Below, in pieces: positions 24,647 to 33,757 of a stretch of DNA of 64,000 bases (the first letter of the stretch is position 1; every line of letters begins with the position of its first letter). The notes under the pieces are model-generated. The model was not told the DNA's origin and did not search any database. It worked only from the letters and a program-made list of their open reading frames with translations. The DNA lies in NCBI GenBank assembly GCA_934548045.1, contig CAKTEM010000003.1:62001-126000 (forward strand). The letters run 5' to 3'. A program made the position numbers and the translations under genes. This DNA comes from an uncultured Faecalibacterium sp. Lineage in GTDB: Bacteria > Bacillota > Clostridia > Oscillospirales > Ruminococcaceae.

Positions 24647-25573
24647 TTACCTTTCATCCGAGTAGTAGACCCACTTCTTCTGGCTGGTGAACGCAATGAC
24701 CGTCAGGATGCAGACGATGACGAACATGATCCATGCCAGTGCGGAAGCCATGCCCATCTGGTTGGACTTGAAGGCGTAGTTGTAAACCAGAATGGAGATC
24801 AGGGTGGTGGAGCTGCGAGGACCGCCGTTGGTGATGATGAACGGGCCGTTGAACTCCTGGAAAGCCTGGCAGATCTGAGTGACCAGGTTGTAGAAGATGA
24901 TGGGGGTGATCATCGGAACGGTGATGGAGAAGAACTGCTTCCACTTGCCGGCACCGTCGATGGTAGCTGCCTCATACAGGTCAGCCGGAACACCCTTCAG
25001 AGCAGCAAGGAACAGGACCATGGCGGAACCGAACTGCCAGATACGCAGGAAGCAGATGATCCACAGAGCGTAGTTGGGGTCGGACAGCCAGGACGGACCC
25101 TGGAAGTGGCCGAAGGTGATACCGCGGATGATGGTGTTGACCAGACCGTCATCACGGAAGACGGCCTTCCACAGAACTGCGATAGCGACCGAGCCGCCCA
25201 GAATGGACGGGATGTAGTAAATGGTACGGAACAGGTTCACGCATGCGATCTTGAAGTTCAGGATGTATGCAATGAACAGAGCGAAGATCAGCTTCAGAGG
25301 CACAGTGATGAACGCGTACTTGAAGGTGGTGACCAGAGCCTTGGTGATCTTGGCATCGGTGAAGGCGGTGACGTAGTTCATCACGCCGTACTCGTGGATG
25401 CCGTTGAAGAAGTTCATATCAGTAAAGCTGTAGTACAGCGACTGACCGAACGGGATCGCCTTGAAGACGACGAAGCCGATGATCCAGGGGATCAGATAGA
25501 GCAGACCCTGCCATTTATCCAGGAACTTCTGCGCCGGGGTACGCCCCAGAGAGGGAGCTTTGCTTTCTTTCAT
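24647..25573 (-). CDS. Carbohydrate ABC transporter permease (MalF/LacF type)
   Basis: Encodes 308 residues with six membrane spans (LLYLIPWIIGFVVFKAIPFG; the EAA loop is VPADLYEAATIDGAGKWKQF). The start at 25573 (MKESKAPSLG) follows GGAGGATTCCC; an extended frame to 25681 has no ribosome site. A strong hairpin (25670-25708) separates it from the SBP gene and probably lowers its expression relative to the binding protein. Confidence 0.93.
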   Translation of the reverse strand: MKESKAPSLGRTPAQKFLDKWQGLLYLIPWIIGFVVFKAIPFGQSLYYSFTDMNFFNGIHEYGVMNYVTAFTDAKITKALVTTFKYAFITVPLKLIFALFIAYILNFKIACVNLFRTIYYIPSILGGSVAIAVLWKAVFRDDGLVNTIIRGITFGHFQGPSWLSDPNYALWIICFLRIWQFGSAMVLFLAALKGVPADLYEAATIDGAGKWKQFFSITVPMITPIIFYNLVTQICQAFQEFNGPFIITNGGPRSSTTLISILVYNYAFKSNQMGMASALAWIMFVIVCILTVIAFTSQKKWVYYSDER

Positions 25574-25661
25574 CCGGGAATCCTCCTTTTTGGAAATTCG
25601 TTTTGCGTTTATACCTTCACAATTTGGATACAACTTTGTCAAGAATTTGTAATCACTTTTT

Positions 25662-25708
25662 CTTAAAAAGGGGGCATCCATCCAGACCAGATGGGGGATG
25701 GATGCCCC
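25662..25708 (-). terminator. Attenuating hairpin between SBP and permease genes
   Basis: The arm 25670-25683 pairs with GGATGGATGCCCC (25696-25708). Reading leftward, the stem is followed by TTTTT (25665-25669). It lies inside the operon, so partial termination would give more binding protein than permease. Confidence 0.8.
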
Positions 25709-25785
25709 TATGTACCCAAATCGTTCGGCAAGAGCCGTCAGGTTATACCGTCCTGCGGCTCGTGCGCCTGTCTGTTAGGCTGAGA

Positions 25786-27162
25786 TCAGCCGACAGTGTA
25801 GCCGACAGCCTCCATGCCGTCCAGCAGGGTGTCGACCAGATCAGCACCAGAAGCGTTGTCGTAATCCAGAGTGTCAAAGACTTCCTGATAGGTGCCGGTG
25901 CCGGTCGCCTTCAGGTCGCTTGCCTCGAACAGGGGATCCAGCTGGCAGGAAACGAAGTCCATGACCTTGCCGTTTGCCTCAGCGACCAGATCCTTGATCT
26001 TGCCGGCGGCCTGTGCTGCTGCCAGACCAGCCTTGGAAGCCGGGATGCCGCACTCGGAACCCATGATGGAAGCACCCTTCTCCTCGTTCAGCAGGAAGTT
26101 GATCAGCATAGCAGCCTCTGCAGGGGTCTTGCAGGTCTTGGTGATAGCCAGACCCATAGAGACCTTGGAGAAGCCGCCGTTGTAATCGCCGAACTTGATC
26201 TCATCGCCGACGATGAAGCCAGCCTTGTTGTCGTCGTCCAGAGCGTCCTGATACTTGGTAGCGGAGGAATCCCACTCGAAGCAGCCAGCCAGCTTGCCAG
26301 TGATCCACTCGTTGGACTGGTGTGCGGCGTTGTCGCCGTTGGAGCCGTAGTAGGTGGGCAGGCTCATGATGACGTGGCCGTCGACCAAGCTCTTGATGAA
26401 GTCGATGCCCTCTGCGATCTCGTCAGAGGAGTAGTTCAGGGTAGAAGTGGTGGGATCTGCCCAGTCCTTGCCATACTTGGACTCGAGGTAGAAGACCATC
26501 AGGATCATACGGTCGTATGCGCCCAGGTGCAGGGGATAGTAGTCATCGCCCAGCTTCTCCTGGAAGGTCTTGCCTGCGTTCATCAGGTCGTCCAGAGTCT
26601 GAGGAACCTCGGTGATGCCAGCCTTGTTGAAGGTGGTCATGTTCCAGAAGAAGATACGGCCGGTCATGGAAACGGGCACGCACTGCTGAGCGTTTGCGAC
26701 GTTGCAGGCCGACAGCTTGCTGTCATCCCACTGGGTCAGATCCAGATAATCGGAAACGCTGTTCAGATCCATGAAGGTCTGGCCGTTGGAAGAATAGTTG
26801 TACAGCCAGTTCCAGTTGATCTGGCAGACATCCTCAGCAACACCGCCTGCGAACTTGGTGGACATGGTGTCCTCCCAGCCGGACCATGCGGCGAAGGTGG
26901 GGTTGACGGTAATGTTGGTGTGCTCAGCAGAGAACTCCTTGATGGCGTCCTGATAAGCGTTGTGACGAGACTCGCCGCCCCACCAGCTCATGGTCAGGGT
27001 AACGGGATCGGTGGAAGGACCTGCGACAGATGCAGCCTCAGAAGAAGCTGCGGTGGAGCTGGAAGCTGCACCGTTGCTGCCGCCGCATGCTGCCAGCAGA
27101 CCAGCTGCGCCGACGACGCCGGTAGCCTTCAGGAAGTTGCGACGAGAAATTGCCTTGCTCAT
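25786..27162 (-). CDS. Extracellular sugar-binding lipoprotein (ABC family 1 SBP)
   Basis: Encodes 458 residues. MSKAISRRNFLKATG has a twin-Arg motif followed by a hydrophobic stretch and lipobox LAAC (Cys26), then a Ser/Ala-rich linker. The mature part fits CUT1 binding proteins (VTLTMSWWGGESRHNAYQDA; AGVAEDVCQINWNWLYNYSS). It feeds the permease pair downstream. Closeness to GH28/GH105 suggests galacturonides or rhamnogalacturonan oligomers, but substrate is inferred from neighbours only. Upstream there are 480 bases of regulatory DNA. Confidence 0.93.
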   Translation of the reverse strand: MSKAISRRNFLKATGVVGAAGLLAACGGSNGAASSSTAASSEAASVAGPSTDPVTLTMSWWGGESRHNAYQDAIKEFSAEHTNITVNPTFAAWSGWEDTMSTKFAGGVAEDVCQINWNWLYNYSSNGQTFMDLNSVSDYLDLTQWDDSKLSACNVANAQQCVPVSMTGRIFFWNMTTFNKAGITEVPQTLDDLMNAGKTFQEKLGDDYYPLHLGAYDRMILMVFYLESKYGKDWADPTTSTLNYSSDEIAEGIDFIKSLVDGHVIMSLPTYYGSNGDNAAHQSNEWITGKLAGCFEWDSSATKYQDALDDDNKAGFIVGDEIKFGDYNGGFSKVSMGLAITKTCKTPAEAAMLINFLLNEEKGASIMGSECGIPASKAGLAAAQAAGKIKDLVAEANGKVMDFVSCQLDPLFEASDLKATGTGTYQEVFDTLDYDNASGADLVDTLLDGMEAVGYTVG

Positions 27163-27221
27163 TTTTGTTCTCCTCCTAATATAGAAAACATCGTGTAAAC
27201 GGCCTTACTGCAAAGGGCACG

Positions 27222-27231
27222 TTGTATACAA
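27222..27231. promoter_or_regulatory. TTGTATACAA palindrome, proximal copy
   Basis: A perfect 10-bp palindrome 60 bases upstream of the SBP start, in the context CGTTGTATACAAT that is shared with the copy at 27477. Such TTGTATACAA sites are typical of GntR/FadR-type repressors. No GntR gene is in the window. Confidence 0.6.
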
Positions 27232-27476
27232 TTATGATAACAAAATGACGAAGAAAAAGAAAGACGTAAATTGAAGTGATACGAACAAAAAACGTACAAA
27301 TATTGTCATGCTGTTTTGGAATCCTTTGACGTCATTGCCATAATGAATAAACTTGAGCCGAAAAACTGTGCAACTTGTATACTTCGCTGATTTGCATAGA
27401 AAAATCAGACGGAATGGGGAATGAAAAGCCCAAATTGCAATAATTTTGTAACGAATTAGAAAATGTTGCAGGTGCG

Positions 27477-27486
27477 TTGTATACAA
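27477..27486. promoter_or_regulatory. TTGTATACAA palindrome, distal copy
   Basis: Second exact copy, 255 bases upstream of the first and with the same flanks (CG before, T after). A degenerate third copy (TTGTATAC) lies at 27375. Repeated sites suggest a looping repressor. Confidence 0.6.
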
Positions 27487-27522
27487 TAAAAAATGCGATA
27501 ACAAAAAGTTTGGATTGTAAAC

Positions 27523-27584
27523 TGATATATCAATAGCGCAAAAAACGCTCGAAATGGTCGAAAATGCCAGCCATTGATATATCA
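27523..27584. promoter_or_regulatory. Pair of TGATATATCA palindromes
   Basis: TGATATATCAAT (27523-27534) is repeated in inverted form as ATTGATATATCA (27573-27584). The palindrome centres are 52 bases apart, about five helical turns. They lie between the tdk 3' end and the SBP upstream region. Together with the TTGTATACAA sites they account for most of the 27163-27643 gap, where I see no gene. Confidence 0.55.
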
Positions 27585-27603
27585 CTCGAGCCGAAATGAC
27601 ATG

Positions 27604-27634
27604 AAAAAACCGCCCTTTTGAGAGGACGGTAAAA
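27604..27634 (-). terminator. Terminator of tdk
   Basis: ACCGCCC (27609-27615) pairs with GGACGGT (27624-27630), with one G-U, and a T run follows on the minus strand, 10 bases past the tdk stop. Confidence 0.7.
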
Positions 27635-27643
27635 TTTTTTATC

Positions 27644-28255
27644 TCATTTTTGATTTTTCTGCCGGGCGTAGAACTCGCGCTTGGCCCGGAAGTAGCATTG
27701 AGGACACATGCTGACGTACTGGACGTCATTCTCGAGGTCGATGGCGACCTGTTCGCCCTCAAAGACGAACTGCCCATTGACCTTGCGGCAGTTGCAGATG
27801 GCTTTCCGGCCGCAGAAGCAGATGGTCTTCATCTCTTCGATGGTGTGGGCCAGCTCCAGCAGACGGGTCGAGCCCGGGAAACCGTGAAGGGAAAAATCGG
27901 TGCGCAGGCCGTAGCAGATGACCGGGATGTTCAAATCGACCGTCACCATGAACAGCTGTTCGGCCTGCTCGGGGGTAAAGAACTGGCTCTCGTCGCAGAG
28001 GACACAGGCAAGAGTCTGGCCCTTGCTGCTGGCGGTGCGGACTGCCTCGAAGACGTCCATCTTCGGCGGAATGAGCAGGTCGGCCTTGCGGCGGACACCC
28101 AGACGGCTGACGAGTTCGCCGCCGCCCTTGGTGTCGACCTGCGGTTTCAGGATGAGTACCCGCATCCCTTGTTCTTCGTAGTTGTGTGCTACCTGCATCA
28201 GGGCGGTGCTTTTGCCGCTGTTCATCGCACCATAGCGGAAATAAAGTTTTGCCAT
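27644..28255 (-). CDS. tdk: Thymidine kinase
   Basis: Encodes 203 residues, type II thymidine kinase. Walker A is GAMNSGKST (about 8-16), the DESQFF Walker B (about 90-95) includes the catalytic Glu, and GLRTDFSLHGFPGSTRLLEL forms the lasso region. The zinc site has paired cysteines (CFCGRKAICNCR; MCPQCYF). It phosphorylates thymidine for salvage. AAGGAGACCTC precedes the ATG. It is 19 bases after the rex stop, so the two are probably cotranscribed. Confidence 0.97.
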   Translation of the reverse strand: MAKLYFRYGAMNSGKSTALMQVAHNYEEQGMRVLILKPQVDTKGGGELVSRLGVRRKADLLIPPKMDVFEAVRTASSKGQTLACVLCDESQFFTPEQAEQLFMVTVDLNIPVICYGLRTDFSLHGFPGSTRLLELAHTIEEMKTICFCGRKAICNCRKVNGQFVFEGEQVAIDLENDVQYVSMCPQCYFRAKREFYARQKNQK

Positions 28256-28274
28256 GAGGTCTCCTTATATAATG

Positions 28275-28916
28275 TTATTCTTGGTTGCGTAGGCGGTATC
28301 CCAGACTCATCAGGCTATCGCCCAAGTGGACGTTCTCGACCACGACCTCAGGATACGGGACCGACAGGTCGTAGTGGGAGAAGTTCCAGTATCCCTTGAT
28401 GCCAAGGCTGACGAGTTGACCGCTGATCTCCTCCGCACCGCTGCGCGGTACGCAGAGGACAGCGACCTCCGGGTGATGCTCCTCGCAGAACTCCTCGAGC
28501 TGGTCGATGTGTAAGATCTGGATGCCGTTGATCTCCTTGCCCACCTCGTCGGGCGCATTGTCGAAGGCGGCAATGAGCTTGTAGCCGTTGGTATCCGTGG
28601 TGATGAACCGGCTCACCGCCTTGCCCAAACGGCCGCAGCCAATCAGGATGGTCGGCAGACGGTCACCGTTGCCGAAGAGCAGCTGCTCGAGGATGGAGAG
28701 CAGGTTCTCGACCGAGTAGCCGATGCCCTGCCGCCCGTTGACATCGCCGATGCAGTTGAAGTCCTGCCGCACCTGCGAAGCCGTGGTTCCCATCTGCGCG
28801 GCCAGTTCACGGGAAGAAATGCTGGTGATACCGTCATTTTTCAAGGTGCGGAGATACCGATAATATTTCGGGAGACGCTTGATGACGGGAAGAGATGCCT
28901 TACCGGGAGTGTTCAT
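28275..28916 (-). CDS. rex: Redox-sensing transcriptional repressor Rex
   Basis: Encodes 213 residues. N-terminal winged helix (ASLPVIKRLPKYYRYLRTLK; TTASQVRQDFNCIGDVNGRQ) and C-terminal Rossmann domain with GCGRLGKAV (about 96-104), which binds NADH/NAD+. The start at 28916 follows AAAGGAGAAATT; the frame extends to 29000 without a ribosome site. Rex represses fermentation and hydrogen-metabolism genes when NADH is low, which fits an anaerobic fermenter. Confidence 0.97.
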   Translation of the reverse strand: MNTPGKASLPVIKRLPKYYRYLRTLKNDGITSISSRELAAQMGTTASQVRQDFNCIGDVNGRQGIGYSVENLLSILEQLLFGNGDRLPTILIGCGRLGKAVSRFITTDTNGYKLIAAFDNAPDEVGKEINGIQILHIDQLEEFCEEHHPEVAVLCVPRSGAEEISGQLVSLGIKGYWNFSHYDLSVPYPEVVVENVHLGDSLMSLGYRLRNQE

Positions 28917-29189
28917 GTGTAATTTCTCCTTTCTGCCAAAAGGTGCTGGTTCCCTCGTTGTCCAGCGGACAAACCGGCAGATTCCATGAATTTTGTACAA
29001 TTATGATACATATTTGTCAATCTTTTCGTTAATATAAAGTATACATCAATATAAGCGAATGTCAAATGCTCTGACAAAATTTTTTTGCCCGAAAAAGAAC
29101 CTTTGCCGCCGCATAACCGCCCCACCACTTGGGAACGCTGTTTTTTATCCAGAAAGGACACCGAAAGCAAAGAAAAGAGGGAATGGAAG

Positions 29190-29885
29190 ATGCCGGAAAA
29201 CAAGGAACAACAGGAAGAAAATACGCAGGTGGAACAGCAGCGGCTGGAAAAAGAACAAATTGAAGATATGGGAACGGTCTACCGTACCCGTGGCCGCCAC
29301 GCCATCCACTGCCTGACCGTCATCGGGCAGGTCGAGGGCCATGTGGAGGCACCGCAGGGGCAGAAGACGACGAAATACGAGCATGTCATTCCGCAGCTGG
29401 TGGCCGTGCAGGAAGACCCGGCGATTGAAGGACTGCTCGTCCTATTAAATACGGTAGGCGGAGATGTCGAGGCTGGGCTTGCGCTGGCCGAACTCATCGC
29501 CAGCGTCTCCAAACCCAGCGCGACGCTGGTTCTGGGCGGCGGACACTCCATCGGCATCCCGTTGGCCGTCAGTGCGAAGCGGAGTTTCATCGTGCCGACC
29601 GCGACCATGACCATCCACCCGGTGCGTCATTCCGGGATGATTTTGGGCGTGCCGCAGACGATGCGCTGGTTCGAGCAGATGCAGGAGCGGATCACTGGCT
29701 TTGTGGCCGACCACAGCGGCATCTCAAAAGACCGCTATACCGAACTGATGCTCCGCACCGGGGAGCTGGTGATGGATGTGGGAACCGTCCTCGATGGACG
29801 GCGTGCCGTCAAAGAAAAGCTCATCGACCAGCTGGGCGGTGTCTCCGACGCACTGGAGTGGCTGTATAAAGAGATTGAAAAATAG
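29190..29885 (+). CDS. tepA: ClpP-like protease TepA (YmfB type)
   Basis: Encodes 231 residues. A charged N-terminal helix (1-35) precedes a Clp/crotonase-fold serine protease core: LLVLLNTVGGDVEAGLALAE, the nucleophile loop GGGHSIGIPLA and MTIHPVRHSG, where the His of the dyad lies. In Bacillus the homologue tepA sits next to spoIIIE, and here it is followed by the ftsK/spoIIIE gene, so synteny supports the call. The ATG at 29190 has only a weak GAGGGAAT upstream. Its role in protein export or processing is not settled. Confidence 0.88.
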   Translation: MPENKEQQEENTQVEQQRLEKEQIEDMGTVYRTRGRHAIHCLTVIGQVEGHVEAPQGQKTTKYEHVIPQLVAVQEDPAIEGLLVLLNTVGGDVEAGLALAELIASVSKPSATLVLGGGHSIGIPLAVSAKRSFIVPTATMTIHPVRHSGMILGVPQTMRWFEQMQERITGFVADHSGISKDRYTELMLRTGELVMDVGTVLDGRRAVKEKLIDQLGGVSDALEWLYKEIEK

Positions 29886-29970
29886 TTTTTGTAGCTGCTA
29901 AAAGCAGTCAGCGAGGTCATCACTTTTCTGAAGAGTAGAACGTATTCGTTTAGAGTGAACTTGACCGACA

Positions 29971-30070
29971 TGCCAAGGGCTCTCCCTTTGACAGACTCCC
30001 TCCGGCCGGAGGGAGATGTCGCAAAGCGACAGAGGGAGGACAAGCTGGCCGCATTGCGGCCTGAGAGGGC
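29971..30070. repeat. Intergenic repeat element, long copy
   Basis: Starts TGCCAAGGGCTCTCCCTTT and ends CCTGAGAGGGC, the same ends as the short copy at 2474-2529. The interior holds a perfect 20-bp palindrome (29996-30015), a second hairpin TGTCGCAAAGCGACA, and a third GGCCGCATTGCGGCC. It lies in the leader between tepA and ftsK and is likely transcribed as a run of three hairpins. Confidence 0.75.
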
Positions 30071-30150
30071 AATTGCCATTTGACTTTTCCCGTGGTACAA
30101 TAAAAGAATCAAATATTATGCCTAGAGAAAGAAACAGGGTTTTAGGGAAA

Positions 30151-33084
30151 ATGGCAACACAAAAACGAAAAACAACAGCAAAACGCAAAACCAGCCGCCG
30201 GAAAAGCCGGGCGGAAGAACGGGTGACGGCAGGACTGGGAACACTCTTTGCCGGCCTTTTGCTGGTGGTACTGACTTTTGTGCCGGGAGTGTCCGTCTGG
30301 AACGCCCTGCACAACGTATTGTTCGGGCTGTTCGGTGTCGGCAGCGTCGTGCTGGGTGCGGCGGTCTGCTATCTGGCCGTCATCTATACCCGGGGCGAAG
30401 ACCTCCTGCCGCGCATCTTGAAGCTGGTGCTGGGCCTGCTCTTTGCCAGCGGCACGGTCATCGTCTTCTCGGATGTTCCGGCGAGTGTTCCGGCGGCGAC
30501 GATGGTCGTGAACTGCTATCAGAACGGTGTGGATGCCGTTCTGGGCGGCGGTGCGCTGGGCGCAGTCCTGGGCGGAAATCTTCTGCTGCTCTGCGGACGC
30601 CCGGCGGCCAACTGCATTATGGTCGTGCTGGCTCTCTGCATCAGCCTTTACATCTTTGATATCACCCCGGCCGAACTCTGGCAGTGGCTCTGTGATATCG
30701 GCGGCGGCGTCCACGAAAAGGGCGTCGCTGTCTATGAGCAGAACGCGGCACGCCGGGCAGAGCGTCAGGCGGCAAAGCAGGCCGAACAGGAAGCCGCCGA
30801 GGAGTACGACGACTCCGACGAATACGAAGAGGGCGAGTACCCGGACGAAGAATACGAAGAAGAGGAAAGCAAGCCCTTCCATGTCGAGCTGCCCAACTGG
30901 ATGAGCGGCGTCCTCCGCTGGGGCCATCAGGTGACGAAGGAGTTCGAGATGGCGGAAGCACATCCGCCCGAACCCCAGCCGCCGGTCGTGCCGGAGCCTC
31001 AGCCGGAAGCACCTGCGTTCGAGCCGGTGCAGGTGCATCGCCCGGAGCCGAGGGCGTCCTTTGATATTGACCTCGGGCCGGAACATACTGGTGTCGAGGG
31101 CGGCGGCAGTGAGCCCATCGAACCCATCATTCTGGGGCCGGGCGGTACATTCGGCGTGGATGCAAACCGGAAATCCGCACCCCGTGCCATCGTGAAGCCC
31201 ATCGTTCCGGATGCCGTGGAGACGGCGGCGGAGGACTTCTTCCGTCAGCCTGACCCCGAACCGGTCGAACCGAATCCGGCACCGGTCAATGAGCCGACGA
31301 TGAACTTTGCGACCATGACCGGACAGGCTCAGCCGACTGCCGCACCGTCAGAGCCGGAACTGCCCGAGACCGAATATCACCCCATCACACCGGTCACCCC
31401 GGAAGCACCGGCCGCACCCCACCGGGTCAGCGCGGAGAACGCCGTCGCCATGCGGACCGAGCCAGATGAGGATGGATGGATCAGCATCACCTCTGAACCG
31501 GCAGAGGAAAAAGACCTCAACAGCCTTGTCGCCGCCGCCATGGAAAAGCCTGCCGTCTCCGAACAGGAAGCGGCGACCGCCCCGGCGGAGGAAGCCGAAC
31601 CCGTGGACGTCTATCAGTATCAGTACCCGTCCATCGAGCTGTTCGAGCAGGCACCCGAGGAAAACGATGCCGGTGCGCAGGATGAGCTGAAAGCCAACGC
31701 ACAAAAGCTGGTGGACACCCTCGAGAGCTTCGGTGTCCGCACCCGGGTGCTGGATATCTCGCGCGGCCCGTCGGTCACCCGGTACGAAGTCCAGCCGATG
31801 GCAGGCGTCAAGATCAGCCGCATCACCTCGCTGGCGGACGATATCGCCCTGAACCTTGCCGTCGCCGACGTCCGTATGGAAGCACCCATCCCGGGCAAAC
31901 CTGCTGTCGGCATCGAGGTGCCGAACCACAAAAAGACACCGGTCTATATCCGCAGTGTCTTCGAGAGTCAGAGCTTCCTGCGGATGACCTCGCCGATGGG
32001 TATCGCGCTGGGCAAGGACATTGCAGGCGTGGCGCAGGTCGCCGACCTCTGCAAGATGCCCCATCTGCTCATCGCAGGCAGTACCGGCAGTGGTAAATCG
32101 GTCTGCGTCAACAGTATCATCATGAGCCTGCTCTTCCGCTCCAGCCCGGAGGATGTCAAGCTGATGCTCATCGACCCGAAAGTGGTCGAGCTGGCCGAAT
32201 ATAATGGTATCCCCCACCTGCTGATGCCGGTCATCACCGAGCCGCGGAAAGCGGCCGGCGCGCTGGGTTCGGCCGTGCAGGAGATGGAGCGGCGGTATCA
32301 TCTGTTTGCGGAGAACAATGTCCGTGACATCAAGTCCTTCAACAAGCTGGCCGCCGCCGACCCGACGCTGGAAAAGATGCCCTATATCGCTATCATCATC
32401 GACGAGCTGGCCGATCTGATGATGGTCGTCGGCAAGGATGTCGAGGACTCCATCTGCCGCATCGCGCAGAAAGCCCGTGCCGCCGGTATGCACCTCATCG
32501 TGGCGACCCAGCGTCCGAGTGTCGACGTCATCACCGGACTGATCAAAGCAAATATCCCCAGCCGCATTGCGTTCGCGGTGTCCAGTCAGGTCGACAGCCG
32601 CACCATTCTGGATGGTGCCGGTGCCGAAAAGCTGCTTGGCATGGGCGATATGCTCTTTATGCCGGTCGGCGCACCGAAACCCATCCGAATTCAGGGTACT
32701 TTCGTCCGGGATGAGGAGATCAGCCGCGTGCTGGACTTCATCAAGAAGAGCGCGACCGTTCAGTACGACGAGGCCATGATCGAGGCGATGGAAAAGCACG
32801 CCATTCAGGACAGCAAGAAGGGCGGCAGCAGCTCGGATGCGGATGAGGATTCCGGCAGCGACCCGATGTTCAAACAGGCTGTTGAAGTCGTCATCGACGC
32901 AGGACAGGCATCGACCAGCCTGCTGCAGCGTCGATGTAAGCTGGGCTATGCCCGTGCCGCCCGTATCATGGACGAGATGGAGGAAAAAGGCATCATCGGC
33001 CCCTACGAGGGCGCGAAACCCCGTGCCGTCCTCATCAGCCGTCAGCAGTGGCTGGAAATGAACCTCAACCAGCCGGATGAATAA
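30151..33084 (+). CDS. ftsK: DNA translocase FtsK/SpoIIIE
   Basis: Encodes about 977 residues. A basic N-terminus leads into four membrane helices (about 25-170). A long acidic and Pro/Glu-rich linker follows (about 190-500). Then comes the motor domain with Walker A GSTGSGKS (Lys649) and Walker B AIIIDELADLMMV, and a C-terminal winged-helix gamma domain (SLLQRRCKLGYARAARIMDE) that reads polar DNA sequences. It pumps DNA through the division or sporulation septum. ATG 30151 (MATQKRKTT) is preferred, after AGGGAAA; ATG 30118 lacks a ribosome site. Confidence 0.95.
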   Translation: MATQKRKTTAKRKTSRRKSRAEERVTAGLGTLFAGLLLVVLTFVPGVSVWNALHNVLFGLFGVGSVVLGAAVCYLAVIYTRGEDLLPRILKLVLGLLFASGTVIVFSDVPASVPAATMVVNCYQNGVDAVLGGGALGAVLGGNLLLLCGRPAANCIMVVLALCISLYIFDITPAELWQWLCDIGGGVHEKGVAVYEQNAARRAERQAAKQAEQEAAEEYDDSDEYEEGEYPDEEYEEEESKPFHVELPNWMSGVLRWGHQVTKEFEMAEAHPPEPQPPVVPEPQPEAPAFEPVQVHRPEPRASFDIDLGPEHTGVEGGGSEPIEPIILGPGGTFGVDANRKSAPRAIVKPIVPDAVETAAEDFFRQPDPEPVEPNPAPVNEPTMNFATMTGQAQPTAAPSEPELPETEYHPITPVTPEAPAAPHRVSAENAVAMRTEPDEDGWISITSEPAEEKDLNSLVAAAMEKPAVSEQEAATAPAEEAEPVDVYQYQYPSIELFEQAPEENDAGAQDELKANAQKLVDTLESFGVRTRVLDISRGPSVTRYEVQPMAGVKISRITSLADDIALNLAVADVRMEAPIPGKPAVGIEVPNHKKTPVYIRSVFESQSFLRMTSPMGIALGKDIAGVAQVADLCKMPHLLIAGSTGSGKSVCVNSIIMSLLFRSSPEDVKLMLIDPKVVELAEYNGIPHLLMPVITEPRKAAGALGSAVQEMERRYHLFAENNVRDIKSFNKLAAADPTLEKMPYIAIIIDELADLMMVVGKDVEDSICRIAQKARAAGMHLIVATQRPSVDVITGLIKANIPSRIAFAVSSQVDSRTILDGAGAEKLLGMGDMLFMPVGAPKPIRIQGTFVRDEEISRVLDFIKKSATVQYDEAMIEAMEKHAIQDSKKGGSSSDADEDSGSDPMFKQAVEVVIDAGQASTSLLQRRCKLGYARAARIMDEMEEKGIIGPYEGAKPRAVLISRQQWLEMNLNQPDE

Positions 33085-33100
33085 ATTTAAAGGAGCAAAA

Positions 33101-33757
33101 ATGAACCCTGAAAATTATATTGATGCAGATCTTTTGAACCGCTTTGAATTTTATAATTATGGGCATGCACTAGAGATACTTCATGATGCTTTTCCAGAAG
33201 AGTGGATGGAGTTACAGGACTGTTTAAAAAAGTTGAAACTAACATTGTCCGACATTAAAAAAGCAGGAGGCAATGAGTCGCCAATTCCTAAAAAGTTTGA
33301 TGAAATATTGTATCCGTATGGATGGAGAGAAATCAGAATTAGTGGAGATTTGATTGTGAAAAAATATCCCCGTCAAGTGGCACAAAGAAGAGGAAAATTT
33401 GCGAATGAGCCATATGAAACGGAGATGATAGAAGGATATATTGACGGACATAATATTGATTTTCTAAAAAATAGGGTTGCATTTGATTTGGAATGGAATA
33501 GCAAAGATCAAACTTTTGATAGAGATTTACTTGCGATGAGAACGTACTTTGATTGTGGACTTGTTGATGTTGGTGTAATCGTAACGCGAGCAAAAAATCT
33601 AAATGAAGTGTTTAAAAGAGAAGGCATAATGGAAAAATATGGATCGAGTACTACATGGATAGGAAAACTTACATATAGATTGGACTCGCGGCGAAATGGT
33701 GGATGCCCGATTTTGGCAATTGGTATTGGAAAGGAGTGCGTAGAAGAAAATGTCTGA
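33101..33757 (+). CDS. BglII/BstYI-like type II restriction endonuclease
   Basis: Encodes 218 residues, close to BglII in length. The core reads HNIDFLKNRVAFDLEWNSKD (117-136) and continues QTFDRDLLAMRTYFDCG. Asp120 and Glu131 fit the active-site pair of the BglII family, in which the usual Lys position is altered. The gene begins 16 bases after ftsK with AAAGGAGC. It overlaps the methylase gene by 8 bases. It is strikingly AT-rich compared with the flanking genes. Recognition sequence cannot be read from the protein; GATC-core sites are typical of the family. Confidence 0.87.
   Translation: MNPENYIDADLLNRFEFYNYGHALEILHDAFPEEWMELQDCLKKLKLTLSDIKKAGGNESPIPKKFDEILYPYGWREIRISGDLIVKKYPRQVAQRRGKFANEPYETEMIEGYIDGHNIDFLKNRVAFDLEWNSKDQTFDRDLLAMRTYFDCGLVDVGVIVTRAKNLNEVFKREGIMEKYGSSTTWIGKLTYRLDSRRNGGCPILAIGIGKECVEENV

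Noticed and set aside
25603..27198. 531-codon plus-strand frame opposite the SBP gene
   Set aside because: Shadow frame; the minus strand carries a complete lipoprotein with a ribosome site.
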